Shown here one piece after another: positions 40,001-50,491 of a stretch of DNA of 62,278 nt. Positions within the stretch are counted from its first letter, which is position 1. The number at the start of each line of letters is the position of its first letter. Source of the stretch: Prasinococcaceae sp. CCMP 1430 (lineage: Eukaryota; Prasinodermophyta; Palmophyllophyceae; Prasinococcales; Prasinococcaceae); NCBI GenBank assembly GCA_013416795.1, contig RQSC01001231.1, forward strand, positions 1 through 62,278, in the 5' to 3' direction. The notes below the pieces were generated by a model that worked only from the letters and a program-made list of their open reading frames with translations, was not told where the DNA came from and did no database searches. The translations under genes were made by a program, and so were the position numbers.

Positions 40001-42852
40001 TTGGCTTCGTGTCTTCGGCAGTGTATAGGCATGAGGTTGGCTGCTCTATCGGGCAAGGTCTTAGTGACTCTGGTACGTTTGTGTCTTTCCCTGGCTCGCT
40101 TAGCCCTTTGGTTTGTCTTTCTGTCGCGTCGGTTGAGGACATCGCTCCGCTGGCAGTCTCCGAGGCCGGTGGTACTGCTATCACTATACATGGGCGTTTC
40201 TCTGGCTCTGTTGAAGAGGCCACATGTGCGTTTGGTGCCGTGTCCGCAATCTCAGCCGTGGTTGTGCATGCCGGTAGTGTCATCGAATGCATCGCCCCAG
40301 CTCTTGCTCTTGGCCAGGCCATGGTGCGGACGTCTGCAAACAGTATTGACTACTCGTCTCAGCGGATCGTCATGTCCGTGGTTGCACCTGCCGGTGTTGC
40401 AGGAGTCTATCCCGATTATGGCACGACTGTCGGTGGCAGGGGCGCGCTAGTGTATGGCAACGGCGTTGGCTTGGAAGCAAATCTTGCGGCGAGGGGATTG
40501 GACATCGTCCTCTTCGGAAATGAGGCTGGGATGGTGGTGTCTACGGACTCGGCCGGCTGGCTGAGACCAGATCTGCTTGCAGCAATGCCTGATGCATCCT
40601 TCAGTATGGTGCCAATGGTGCGTTCACCCGGCTTTGTCTTGGTGTCGCTTGTGGAAGATTCGCGCAAGGAGCGGGCCCTATTCTTGTACCGCGCCGTCCC
40701 TGTTGGCACTGGCGTCCAGCCATCGCTCGGATCCGCTCGAGGTGGTTTGCGTGTGGCCCTGAGTGGTCAAAACTTGTGGCTAGATGGCCCAAACTGGGTG
40801 TGCGCTTTCGACGATGTCGCTACGCCTGTTCACCTTGTCTCGAGCACTTTGGCCCTATGTGAGGTGCCGGCGGGCGCAACTGGATCTGCAAGTGTGTCGA
40901 TTGCTGAGGCCGGCGCGGGCAAGCCGATGCCCCATCGTACAAACGCATCGTTTGTCTACATGCGTGATGCGGTCATCATTGACGTCACCCCTAGCTACGG
41001 CCCTGAAAGCGGTGGCACCGTTGTAGGTGTGAGTGGGAGCACATTCGCCGATGCCATCCACCATGCATGCTCATTCGGCGCAGTCGGCCACATCGCGGCC
41101 GCAAGGCAGGCTGACTCTGTGATTGAGTGTGCATCGCCAGCCCACAGTGATGGATATACGGACGTCAGGGCACAGAACACGCACATTGTCGCGCCGTCTG
41201 GCGCAGGACCGACGTTCGAGTTCCGCGTTGACCCAACGCCACATGCTGTCATTCCTGAGATAGTGAATGAGGGTGCGGGAATGAGAGAAGTGCTGCTAGT
41301 GGGCACTTCCTTCGCGTTTCCGCTCGAGGTGGCCGTCGGTCAAGGCACGGCGGGTGTCCTTGCTGTTGTCCCTGAACGTGCACCGTTTTTAGGTGACGAA
41401 GCAACCGTCCGCCTGCCAGTAGGTACAGTGGGCTTCGCCCCAATCCATGTCAGGACGCGGGACAAGGTGCTTGTGCCACCGCACGGGTCGCTACTGCAGG
41501 TGGCAGTCGTCTCGCCGCCGCGTATCGATGCAGTGCAGCCTGCAATCATGGGCGCTCGTTCCGGTGGAGTGGTCACCCTCCTCGGAGCAGAGATAATGGA
41601 CCACGTGTCGCGCTATTGCTATGTTGGTGCGCGGCGTGGGATGCTCGTGAGACGCTCCTCGACTGTGGCAACATGTGAGGCGCCTGCGGCCGCTGAGATT
41701 GGTGACTACGATGCCGAGATGTCGGTGGGAACTGAGGCTGCACCAGAAGGCACGAGTGCGCCAGTGCATTATCACATCGAGCCTGAGCTGTGGTTCGTGA
41801 AGCCAAATCACGGTGCAGCGGCTGGTGGCACCTTGGTCTTCGTGGCTGGATCCGACTTCAAGGAGGGTTCGAGCTGCAAGTTCGGCTCTGTGGTGGTAGC
41901 AGGCGCGGCCGTGCCAGCGAGCTCGCGTGCGCAGTGTGCATCGCCAGCCGGCGCGCCGGCGCAGACAGTTTGGGTGAGCATCGGCAGCAATGGCCATGAC
42001 TACTACACGGATGCCTCGCACGCGGGTGCTTTCGTGTATGTGCCCAACCCCGAGGTGGCCTCGATAGATGAGCCCGTCGGCGCAGCGGGTGGCGCGCCGC
42101 TCGTCGTTCGTGGGTCGAACATTTTCCACACGGAGCATGTGCGCGTGCGGGTGGGTCTCGTGGACCTCACTGTGGCTACTGCTGGAGATGGCTTCGTTAA
42201 GCTCTTGACCCCACCGCCACGCTTCCCCGGGTTCGTGCCAGTGGAGGTCACTGTTGATCAGGGCAATTTCACTTCTCAGGGTGTGCAGTACTTGTACACG
42301 GATGCGCCAATCGTGCACATGTTCCAACCTGAGCGTGGCCCGGCACTCGGCGGTACCAACATGATGGTGTACGGCGAAGGCTTCGCCCTCGGCGGCAGCG
42401 CGTCCTGCCAGTTGGGCAGCCGCGCCACCTCCGCGGTGTTCTGGTCGACGATCGTGATGACGTGTGTTGACGTGCCCAGCGCCCCTGCGTTGGGCGAGGT
42501 GGAGGTTGTGGTCTCAACTGGTGGTGATCACATGGCCTCTGTCCCCAATACCAATGTCCAATGGGAATACCTCGCAGAGATCACTCTGAACAGTATGAGG
42601 CCCTCCGTCGGACCCGAGACTGGTGGTGTGATTGTCAACCTCTACGGACAGAACTTCGGAGAGCCAGCTTTTGGCTTGATGTGCAGGTTCAAGACCGTGT
42701 ATGTTGCTGGTTTCCTCGCGACCGGATCAAGTGACGAGAGCTCGCATGCCACGTGCGTCTCGCCGAGCATGGGAGAGGGAGATGTAGAAGTTGCAGCGAG
42801 CAACAACCTCAAGGACTTTTCGTCAGACAGCAACCCCACCTTCTCAGTCTAG
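37021..42852 (+). CDS. Giant secreted IPT/TIG-repeat protein
   Basis: Exon 1 (37021-37084) encodes MLALVAAAVLALALPAGGE, a signal peptide. A 285-bp phase-1 intron (GTGCGT...CGCAG) joins it to a single 5.5-kb exon starting TSVQPRALPLRGGTTVTVHG. The product is about 1,848 aa. It is built of many IPT/TIG-like Ig-fold units, recognised by recurring starts such as PSYGPESGGTVVGVSG and PERGPALGGTNMMVYG, followed by CxFG and ECxxP motifs. These units resemble the extracellular IPT arrays of plexins, fibrocystin-like and algal surface proteins. No transmembrane segment or kinase domain follows; the last residues are DSNPTFSV, so it is probably secreted or cell-wall/matrix associated. A 0.95-kb GC-rich block with two identical repeats lies at 38944-39888 (see findings). 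Confidence 0.88.
38944..39177 (+). repeat. Identical 234-bp repeat, first copy
   Basis: Identical by eye to 39655-39888 (offset 711). It encodes a Ser/Gly/Val-rich unit that starts PASGGSMVSVHGSGVGASSA. Confidence 0.9.
39655..39888 (+). repeat. Identical 234-bp repeat, second copy
   Basis: Direct-repeat partner of 38944-39177. The two copies flank about 477 bp of equally GC-rich IPT-like coding sequence. Confidence 0.9.
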
Positions 42853-43224
42853 CTACTGTAGAAAGTAGTCTAGTTGTAATCTATCAGCGGTTACTACAGT
42901 TCCATTGCCTGATTGGGAGGGCCAGTCTCGCCTGGAGCGTCACCTGCCATGCCCGGTGCGCGCGATCGCTCGGCATCGACCCCCTTCGGTGGCTGCGGCG
43001 AGGTCATATCGGGCACTCGGTCTTGGCCGCCTAGCCCCCTCGCGAGGTCCCGCGTGGCTGCAGCTGCCTCATGCCCCGCGCTCCGCCACCCGCCCGGGCC
43101 TACCTTTCCCCGCCCGCCGCTCTGCGATTCCCCGTCGCCCGCGGCGGCGCAGCAGGCCACCCGGCCGACCGCGCCGCTTCGGCGAGCACGCCCTCCGCCC
43201 TCCGCCCTCCGCCCGCGGCCCGCN
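42853..43224. other. Spacer ending at an assembly join
   Basis: CTACTGTAG lies one base after the upstream stop codon (42853-42861). The rest is CG-rich with no conserved frame; the N is at 43224. Confidence 0.35.
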
Positions 43225-44369
43225 TCATTTGCGTGCCGACCAAGGTACGTACGCGCGTGCACTCCTGCGCTCGCTCGCGGGCGCGCCGTGTGCGAGCCCG
43301 TGCGCGCGCCGCGGCCGTGCGAGCGCCACCCCTGACCGCCTCGCCCGCGCGCGCGCGCAGGAGCTGGGCGCGCAGCTGGCGCTGCTCATTTGGCGCCTGT
43401 TGGGCGGCAACACGACGTCCGCCGAATCGCGCGGCCCCGGCGACGCGACCAACATGTTCCAGTACATGGGCCCGCGCGGCGTGCGCGTGGTGGGCATGCT
43501 CGACGACGACGACGTGACGCGCGCCACGGAGGACTGCCTGCTTGACGGCGCGAGCATCGTCGTGGGACGCCCCGACGTGCTCAATGAGGCCTACCAGCGC
43601 GGCGCTCTTGACATGCCCTCGGTGCAGTACCTGGTGGTTGACGAGGCCGACGAGTGCCTCTCGCGCCACTACGACGCGGTCGCGGCGCTGCTGGCCAGCC
43701 CGCCGGGCGGCCCGCGGCAGACGGTGCTGTGCGGCGCGACCGTGCCGCGCACGCTGCGGCAGGCGGCCGTGCGGTCGCAATGGGTCATCGGCGAGCCCGC
43801 CCTCATCTCGGACAGGCCACTCGCCGCGGCGCGCGCTGCGGAGAGTGAGCGCGGCGCCGCGGAGGATGGCGAGGGCACCGGCGAGGGGGGCGCCGCCCAA
43901 GGTGCCGCTCGCGGGGTCGGCCGAAGAGGCGGCGAGGCTTGGAGCTGCGCTCACGCGGGACTGCGGAAAGGGGTCGATTGCCGAGGGTGAGCGCTACCTG
44001 TCGAGGGCGGTGGCGCTCGCGGCCTCGCCGGCGGGCGCCGCCGCCGAGTCCGCGTCCGTGTCGGTGCACGCGCGCGCGGCGCTCATCAGCAACCTCGCCG
44101 CACAGGAGAAGGCGATGGACGCGGCGCAGCTGCTCTGCGCCGCGCTGCTTTCGGAGGCCGCCGACCACGAGATGGTGGGTGCCAGCGAGGACGCGCGCGA
44201 CGCGCTGCGCCTCGCGATATCGGACACGCTCGACGCGCTGGACGCGGCGGTCAAAGGCGCGGGCGCGACTGCCGTTCTCGCGGACAAGGCGCGCCAGCGG
44301 CTGCAGGACGTCGCCAGCCAGGCCGCACAGAGGCGACGAGTCGTATACATGTCGGCCGCTGTGCGCTGA
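43225..44369 (+). CDS. DEAD-box-like RNA helicase fragment, 5' cut, frameshifted
   Basis: The first visible codons after the N read ICVPTK. A 116-bp intron (43245-43360, GTACGT...GCAG) then gives ELGAQLALLIW, together the helicase motif Ia (VPTKELGAQ). Exon 2 contains GASIVVGRPDVLNE (motif Ib), VQYLVVDEADECLSRHYDA (DEAD motif II) and TVLCGATVPRTLRQA, where motif III reads GAT instead of SAT. After ISDRPL the frame becomes low-complexity. A different frame then reads coherently to 44369 (SIAEGERYLSRAVALAASPA, LISNLAAQEKAMDAAQLLCA), so a frameshift near the G-run at 43885-43890 or an unplaced intron is likely. Helicase domain 2 motifs (V, VI) are absent. The N-terminal motifs (Q, Walker A) are lost at the join. 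Confidence 0.7.
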
Positions 44370-45301
44370 GCCAGGAATTTTCTTCAAACTTTGGCTAGCT
44401 GTGGCAACACCAGGCGCGTGCAACGTCGCGGACGGTCGCACAGTGCTTGCTGGGCAGGCAGGCTGGGCGCCCGCGGGCGGGTGGGCGCTCGTGTGACCTC
44501 GAAGTATCCACGCACCGAGAGTTCCTCACCGTGCCAGGTGCAAGATGTCTCTGTGTGACGATGCTATGTAGCTGTGTTCTCTCCCCCTCTCTCTCTAGAG
44601 TAGCTAGAGCTTGCAGGCATTCGGTACGAAGTAAGTACAGTAGCTACTGTAGTACTACTCTAAGCCTACCGAAAGCGTTGTGCACAGCTGAGAGGCTGTG
44701 GCCGACTCTCCCGATTTGCTGACCTCCCTCTCACTATCTCGACTGGTGCGGCTAGCTGCTTCCGCTCTGCAGCAGCGCTGCCACTCGCCACTTCTAGAAA
44801 ATGCAGCGCAAGCGCATCGGTGGTCGCAGCGCGCTCTGCAGTCGACCGGCTGGCGGCCAGTGCCAGCCGCGTAAGTGCCTGCCAGTCCCAGCGGCTTGCC
44901 GGCTCCTCGGCGGCCGCAAAGCCAAGCAACGCACCAGAGGCGCCTTCCACCGCCTAGCAGCGCACCAGCCCACTTGAACCACGCCACAGCAGCCCAAGCG
45001 CCCACGCGCTCGTGCGCTCCGCGCGTGCCCGTTGTGTGCGTCGGCATTGCCGTTTTGGCGATGGCGAAGAGGCACGCCCGCTCGTTGCGTGGAAAGCGCG
45101 AAAGGGCGCGCGAGCCTTTCGCGCGCGCGCGCGCGCGCGCCAGGCTGTGCGGGACTCTCCGCCAGCATCGCGCTTGCGGGGAGAGCGCGATGGAGAGGCG
45201 GGGGAGGGGGGGGGGGGCGTCGCGGCGCCACACGGACACATAGAGGGGAGAAGCGGGGAGCTGCGCGCGTGCGCTCGGGCATTCGCCTCGGGCGAGACGA
45301 C
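44370..45301. other. Intergenic region, no gene seen
   Basis: Contains CTACTGTAG at 44644-44652 within a TACAGTAGCTACTGTAG palindrome, and an alternating CG run (about 45120-45140). It is the presumed promoter of the next gene. Confidence 0.4.
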
Positions 45302-48300
45302 ATGGCCGGCACGGGCGGGTACACGCGCGCATACAGCGCAGTGCCGGCAAACGACGATGGAGGCGACGGTGGCGGCTGCAGCGCCTTGGATGCCCTCGGG
45401 CCGCGCACGCGTGGGGCGCACGGGAGATGGATCTCGCGTGCAACACGTAGGGTCGCGCAAGCGCAGGTGCGCCGACCGTGGCTCTTCGTTGCCATGGGCG
45501 CGCTGCTCGCAACCCTGCTGGGTAGCTGGGCGGCGTGCGAGCGCACGCAGCTCCTCACCGCGCTTGAGACCTTCTTGCCCCGCGGCACACGCATCGCAGA
45601 CGCAGATCACGTCGCCATGGTGCTACGAGATGACCCCGGCGGCGCTGGCCTCACGCGTCTGGCGCCACCTGCCAAGGACGTCTACGCCCCTGAAGGCGAG
45701 CTTGCGCTGCGGGCGAGGGCCTTGCTAGATACTGAGAGCGCTGGGGATGCCGGCCGCTATGATCCTGGCTCCCACCCCTTCTACGTGCTCTTTGAAACTG
45801 TTGACCCCTCTGACGACATTTTCAGCCCTGAAAATGCGCGTGTGGTTTGCGAGGCCAAGCGGGCAGTTGAAGCGGTAACCACCAGGCGCGCGGCGTGTCT
45901 CCAAAGCGCGATCGCGCCCGGCTACGGTCCTCCCCCGGACCGCCTCGCGCGGAGCTGCTGGGGTGGTGCCTCGGTGATGACGCTGTCGACATTCGTGGAC
46001 GTGCAAATGCGCCACCTGATTGGCCTTGCTTCAAACCCCAAGGTGGCGCGCGCGCTGGCGGGCCCTGTGAAGTTGGCGTGCCGCGCAGCCGCAGCAATGG
46101 GTACACCGCTCACACCCCCGTGTGGCAGCCGCTCGTCCCTCGGCTGCGACGACGTGGATGCGTGCGACGCGCCATGCTTAGTGCACGGCCTCGACGTGTG
46201 CGAGTTCCTGATCGAGGCAGATCCGCGCGTGGCCGAATTGCAGGCGCTCTCGGGGCTGCTCCAACCTCCCGCTGATGCGAACGGCTGTGGCACTGGCGAG
46301 CTCAACACAACCTCGCTCTCGCTCTCACTGGCCGGTCTGGGTGCCACCATTGCCTTCTCTGGACGCGCAACAGCGCCTTCGATGACGCGCGTACTGCCGC
46401 ACGAGGGCGGCCGCATGTTGGTATCGCGCGAAGCAGCGCTCGCCGCTGCCGCGGGCGACACGGCGGGCTGCCCACCGCGCTCGAGCGTGACGCGACTAGC
46501 GTACGACCTTCGCAATGTGCCTGCGGCACTTGAGTACGCGGAGGAGGCTGGCGCAGCCGCGCTTGCGGCTGTGCGTGCGTACGGCGAGGGGCGCGTTCGG
46601 GCCTCCTGGCGTGACTACCCCGCATTTGAGCACGAGGCGGACACGTCCCTGCTGCAAGACGCGCTTTGGTGCGTGGGTTCAGTCATCTTTGTGTGCTGTT
46701 ACATGATCTGGCACACACAGAGCGCCATCATTGCGGCTGGAGGAATCGCCTGCGTGGCGGCGTCTTTTCCCGTGTGCGCGTGGGTGTACAGGGTGGTGCT
46801 AGACATCGAGTGGATGGGGGCATTCAATTTTATTGCGCTCTTCCTGGTCATAGGGATCGGCGCGGACGACATCTTCGTGGTTGTAGACTACTGGCGGCAG
46901 GCGCGAATAGGCCGTTGCTCACGCACTGGAGTGACAACTGACCGCACGCTGCGTCTCGCGTGGGCGCTGGAACACGCCGCCGTGTCTATGGCCTGCACCA
47001 GCGCCACCACTGCCGTGGCCTTCGCAACCAACTTCGGTAGCCCTATTCCACCTGCGAGACTCTTTGGGATTTTCATGTCAAGCCTCGTTGTGGCAAACTA
47101 TGCTCTCGTTCTGCTCGTCTTCCCCTCCTTCGTTGTGCTGCACGACAGAATGGTCACCGCACGCCACGCAGCGAACAAACATGACCACCGCGACTCCCAT
47201 GGCCATGGCAGGAGCGACGATGCATGTGTATGCGGTGTGTATGAAGGCACAGGCGGCGCTAATCTAGCGCCCGACACGTCGCCAATAGCAATCTCAGAAG
47301 GTCAACGTTCTCAACCACGGGCACCTTGCCACGGGCGCAGCCTCTCTGCCGACATTGAGGCCGAGTGGTGCATCAACCTCAGCAATGCGAGTGTCGACGC
47401 GAGTGTCGCCGTCGCCACCAGTATGGGCGACGTATGCACCGCCGCCGGTTGTAGCCGCGGCGATAACCTGAAAGGCATCTTCACCTTCCAGGAACTCCAA
47501 GAAGTCGGTACTGACCGTACGGCTGGCCGTGCCATTGAGAGTGGCAATGCAAGGGGCGCGTGGACGACAAATGTAGGTGTAGGTGCACCTGATGCTGCGG
47601 AGGGAGCAGCAGCCGAAGAGGCCAGCGCGTGGGTGCCAGTATCAGAGATTGATATTGCAAATGCTTCAAGGGTCTCTGACCAAGGCGGCGAGGCGACCGC
47701 TGCGGCCACCGCTGGCAACCATGCAGTTGCCGACGATGCGACGGTGCTTGCGACAGCGGTTCTGCGGAGTGCTGTCGCTGACGCTGCAGCGGTCACACGA
47801 CATGAGTCGAAAGGCAACGACGATGAAACGAATGACTGCACTTGCATGGAGGACGAGGACATCACTAGTGAGTCACAGCCGCTCCTCGGACCCGGCACGC
47901 GCGCGCCTGCGCAAGCGTGCCACGCGATTGTGCCCAGCACTGTGGGATCGCCGACCGGTACGGCGCGCAGTGGGCTCACGATCGAGCGTGCGACTCGTCA
48001 CCCACGCACGCGCCAATACATGCGCGCGCGGGCATGGCTGCGTCAGGTCTCCCCAGAAGGCTTCGCCACCTTTTTCGGCGGCTGGTACTGTGACTACATA
48101 ACCCGCAACTGCATGCGCGTGGTAGCCGTCGCGGGGCTTGCTGTGCTCACTGCCGTGGTAGGGGCCGCACTCTCGCTCCGAGGGCCTGATCGCCTGTTTC
48201 AGATATTCAGAGATGGTCACAACACAAATGAGTACTATCGCATGGAGCAGGCATACGATGGCACCGCCTCGCTCATCCGTCCGCGCCTTATATGGGGTTT

Positions 48301-49644
48301 GACACCCAGCGACAGGGGACGCCGTGATCTTCCTGGCAGCTTGGGTACGCTTGATGTTGACCCGCGCTTCGACATGTCAGGTGAGGATGCACAAGTTTTC
48401 TTGTTGGGTCTGTGCAAAGAGCTCGCGAGCACGGAGCACGGCGAAGAGGGCCCAAACGAAAGGGCTGCACGCATGCTGCCAGGGAGTCTTTCTTGTGTGC
48501 ACCTTGACATGGACAAGTGGCTCAAGGAGGCACAGAGGCACGCCGACGTGTGGGCAGCTGGCGGCGGCGGGCGCACTCAGGAGCTCCTGCTTCCCCGTGG
48601 ACTACCTGTTCCGTCCAACGTATGGCCGGCGGCACTCTCAGCGTGGGTGCACTCCACACACTTCAAGGGAGGCATCACACCCGATGGACAAATGGAGGCA
48701 ACTGGTGTGTGGTTTCACAATGGAAGTGCCGCCTTCGATGGCGCCGAGAGCCTCAATGGTCGTGCCGGCTCGGTCGCCGCCTTTTCCATCGGCTTCTATA
48801 CGCGCACAACCATCTGGCAGTCGTACGATCACATGGAGCCGCAGTATGACTACTGGCACGCGTGGTTAAGCGAGCGCCTCGCGCGAGCCCCCCCATCGCT
48901 GCGCAGGGGCTTCCTAGCGTCAGAGGTGGGCTGGTCTATCATGCAAACGCAACGCCTGTTCGTGCGCACAGCTTGGACGTCAATGTTTGCATCTGTCGCG
49001 CTTGCATTTGTGACTCTCTTCGTGGCGACGCGCGACGCACGCGTGGCTGCGTGCGCGTGCGTATGCATCGGTGGCGTGGTGGCGCTCTTTCTGGGATTCA
49101 TGGTTTGCGCGAAGTGGCGGCTCAACATGATCGAGAGTGTCTGCATGACGATACTGGTGGGTATGGCGGTTGACTACGTCGTGCACGTTGCGAGCGCATA
49201 TGTGCGCTGCCCCGATGAAGAGCTGCACAAGGCAGAGACTGAAGCCGAAGCGGCCGCCGCTGTCTGCGAGACCTTCACGAGCGGCACGGCACGGAACGCG
49301 CGCGCACGTGCGCGCGCAGCCTACGCGCTGTCAGCGATGGGCCCCCCTATCGTTGGAGGATTTGTCACTACGGTCGGGGCATCGGTCTTCCTTTGGCAGT
49401 GCAGCATCGTCATGTTCGTGCAGTTCGGCGTCTTCGTAGCAGTGGTGCGTGTGCGATATGCGTGCAAACTCGCGCGCCCGCTCTTGCACGTGCTTGCTTT
49501 GCCGAGATGCTCACACCGCGACTGCGCATCCCACTGCGATCGCAGGTGATGACGCTCTCGCTCACGTTTGCGTCAACGGTGTTCCCCGCGCTGGCTTTGT
49601 GCGTCGGCCTCGAGCCTTCGCCCTCGCGCGCATTCGCGACATGA
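45302..49644 (+). CDS. Patched/Dispatched-type RND membrane protein
   Basis: Exon 1 (45302-49444) and exon 2 (49546-49644), joined by a 101-bp GTGCGT...GCAG intron, give about 1,413 aa. A first span near the N-terminus (LFVAMGALLATLLGSW) is followed by a large lumenal loop with many Cys. A sterol-sensing-domain-like block comes next (SVIFVCCYMIWHTQSAII, LFLVIGIGADDIFVVVDYWR), with the GxxADD motif of RND/Patched proteins. A ~300-residue hydrophilic, Ala/Asp/Glu-rich cytosolic insert precedes the second half, which has its own span, lumenal loop and the block MTILVGMAVDYVVHVASAYV. Exon 2 supplies the last span (MTLSLTFASTVFPALALCVG). Relatives export or move sterols, lipids or lipidated ligands, probably driven by ion gradients. 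The two acidic motifs suggest it is transport-competent. The exact substrate is unknown. Confidence 0.88.
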
Positions 49645-49901
49645 TGCAGCCAGCGACGAACCGCTGAGTGCCTGCGCCGACTCGAACGCTCCATAGCCAC
49701 AGCAGCTACTGTAGCTACTGTACTGTAGTGTGAAATTGCAACAGCGGCAGCAGCAGCAGCAGACAAGCTAGGGATAGGTCGAGGTCGAGAGAGGGGAGGG
49801 CGCGGGTTACAAGCCAGCGCGGTGCTCTTGGGCGCGCGCGAGCCCCTCGCTGGCGCCGCACCGGTCGTGGCGCGGTCACAGCGACCGTACCCGCGGCCTG
49901 C

Positions 49902-50216
49902 CTACTGCGCCCCGGACTCCTCCGGGGTCTTGGCCTTGATCGACAACGCGTGTATTGTCTCCATGAGGTCGCCCAGCGATTCATAGATCAGCCTGTGGCG
50001 CTGGATCAGGCGCAGGCCGTCGAACTTCTCACTGATGACCTCAACGTTGAAGTGCGTCTCGGCGTCTGCCGCGCCATCTGGGTTGCCGCTGTGGCCTGCG
50101 TGCGCCGCCGAGTCGTTCGTGACGGTCAGCGACACCGGCTTCAGAGCGCCGAGCCGCTCGACGATCGCGCGATACGTCGGCAGGCGCGCTGTCGCGGCAG
50201 CAGTCGCCGACGACAT
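49902..50216 (-). CDS. BolA-family protein
   Basis: A 104-aa ORF with an ATG at 50216. The BolA pattern is complete: LTVTNDSAAHAGHSG, then THFNVEVISEKFDGLRLIQR, HRLIYESLGDLMETIHALSI and the tail KAKTPEE. BolA proteins pair with monothiol glutaredoxins in iron-sulfur cluster transfer and iron sensing; the HxGH and HRLIYE His residues are the usual ligand positions. The short N-terminus leaves no clear organelle signal. Divergent from the TTL-family gene, with about 275 bp between starts. Confidence 0.92.
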   Translation of the reverse strand: MSSATAAATARLPTYRAIVERLGALKPVSLTVTNDSAAHAGHSGNPDGAADAETHFNVEVISEKFDGLRLIQRHRLIYESLGDLMETIHALSIKAKTPEESGAQ

Positions 50217-50491
50217 GTCTGAAACCGCGACCGTCCCGAACCTCCTGCCCCGCCACGCCCGCCCTCTTCAGCACACCAGGCCGCTCGCGCACCGCCCGGG
50301 CGCGCTGTGCGGCGCGCGGCGCGCTGTGTGGCCGGCCCGCCCCGCCCGCGCCCCAGCGCGCTTGATGTACGTTTTGCCATCACTCTGATACTGTGCCGAG
50401 TCCCTCCGAGCAGACGGAGGGGCAGGAGGCGCACTGCTGCGCTGGGTGCGCGGCTGGAGACCACACGCCGCACGCGTGCCGGCGGGGCGCG

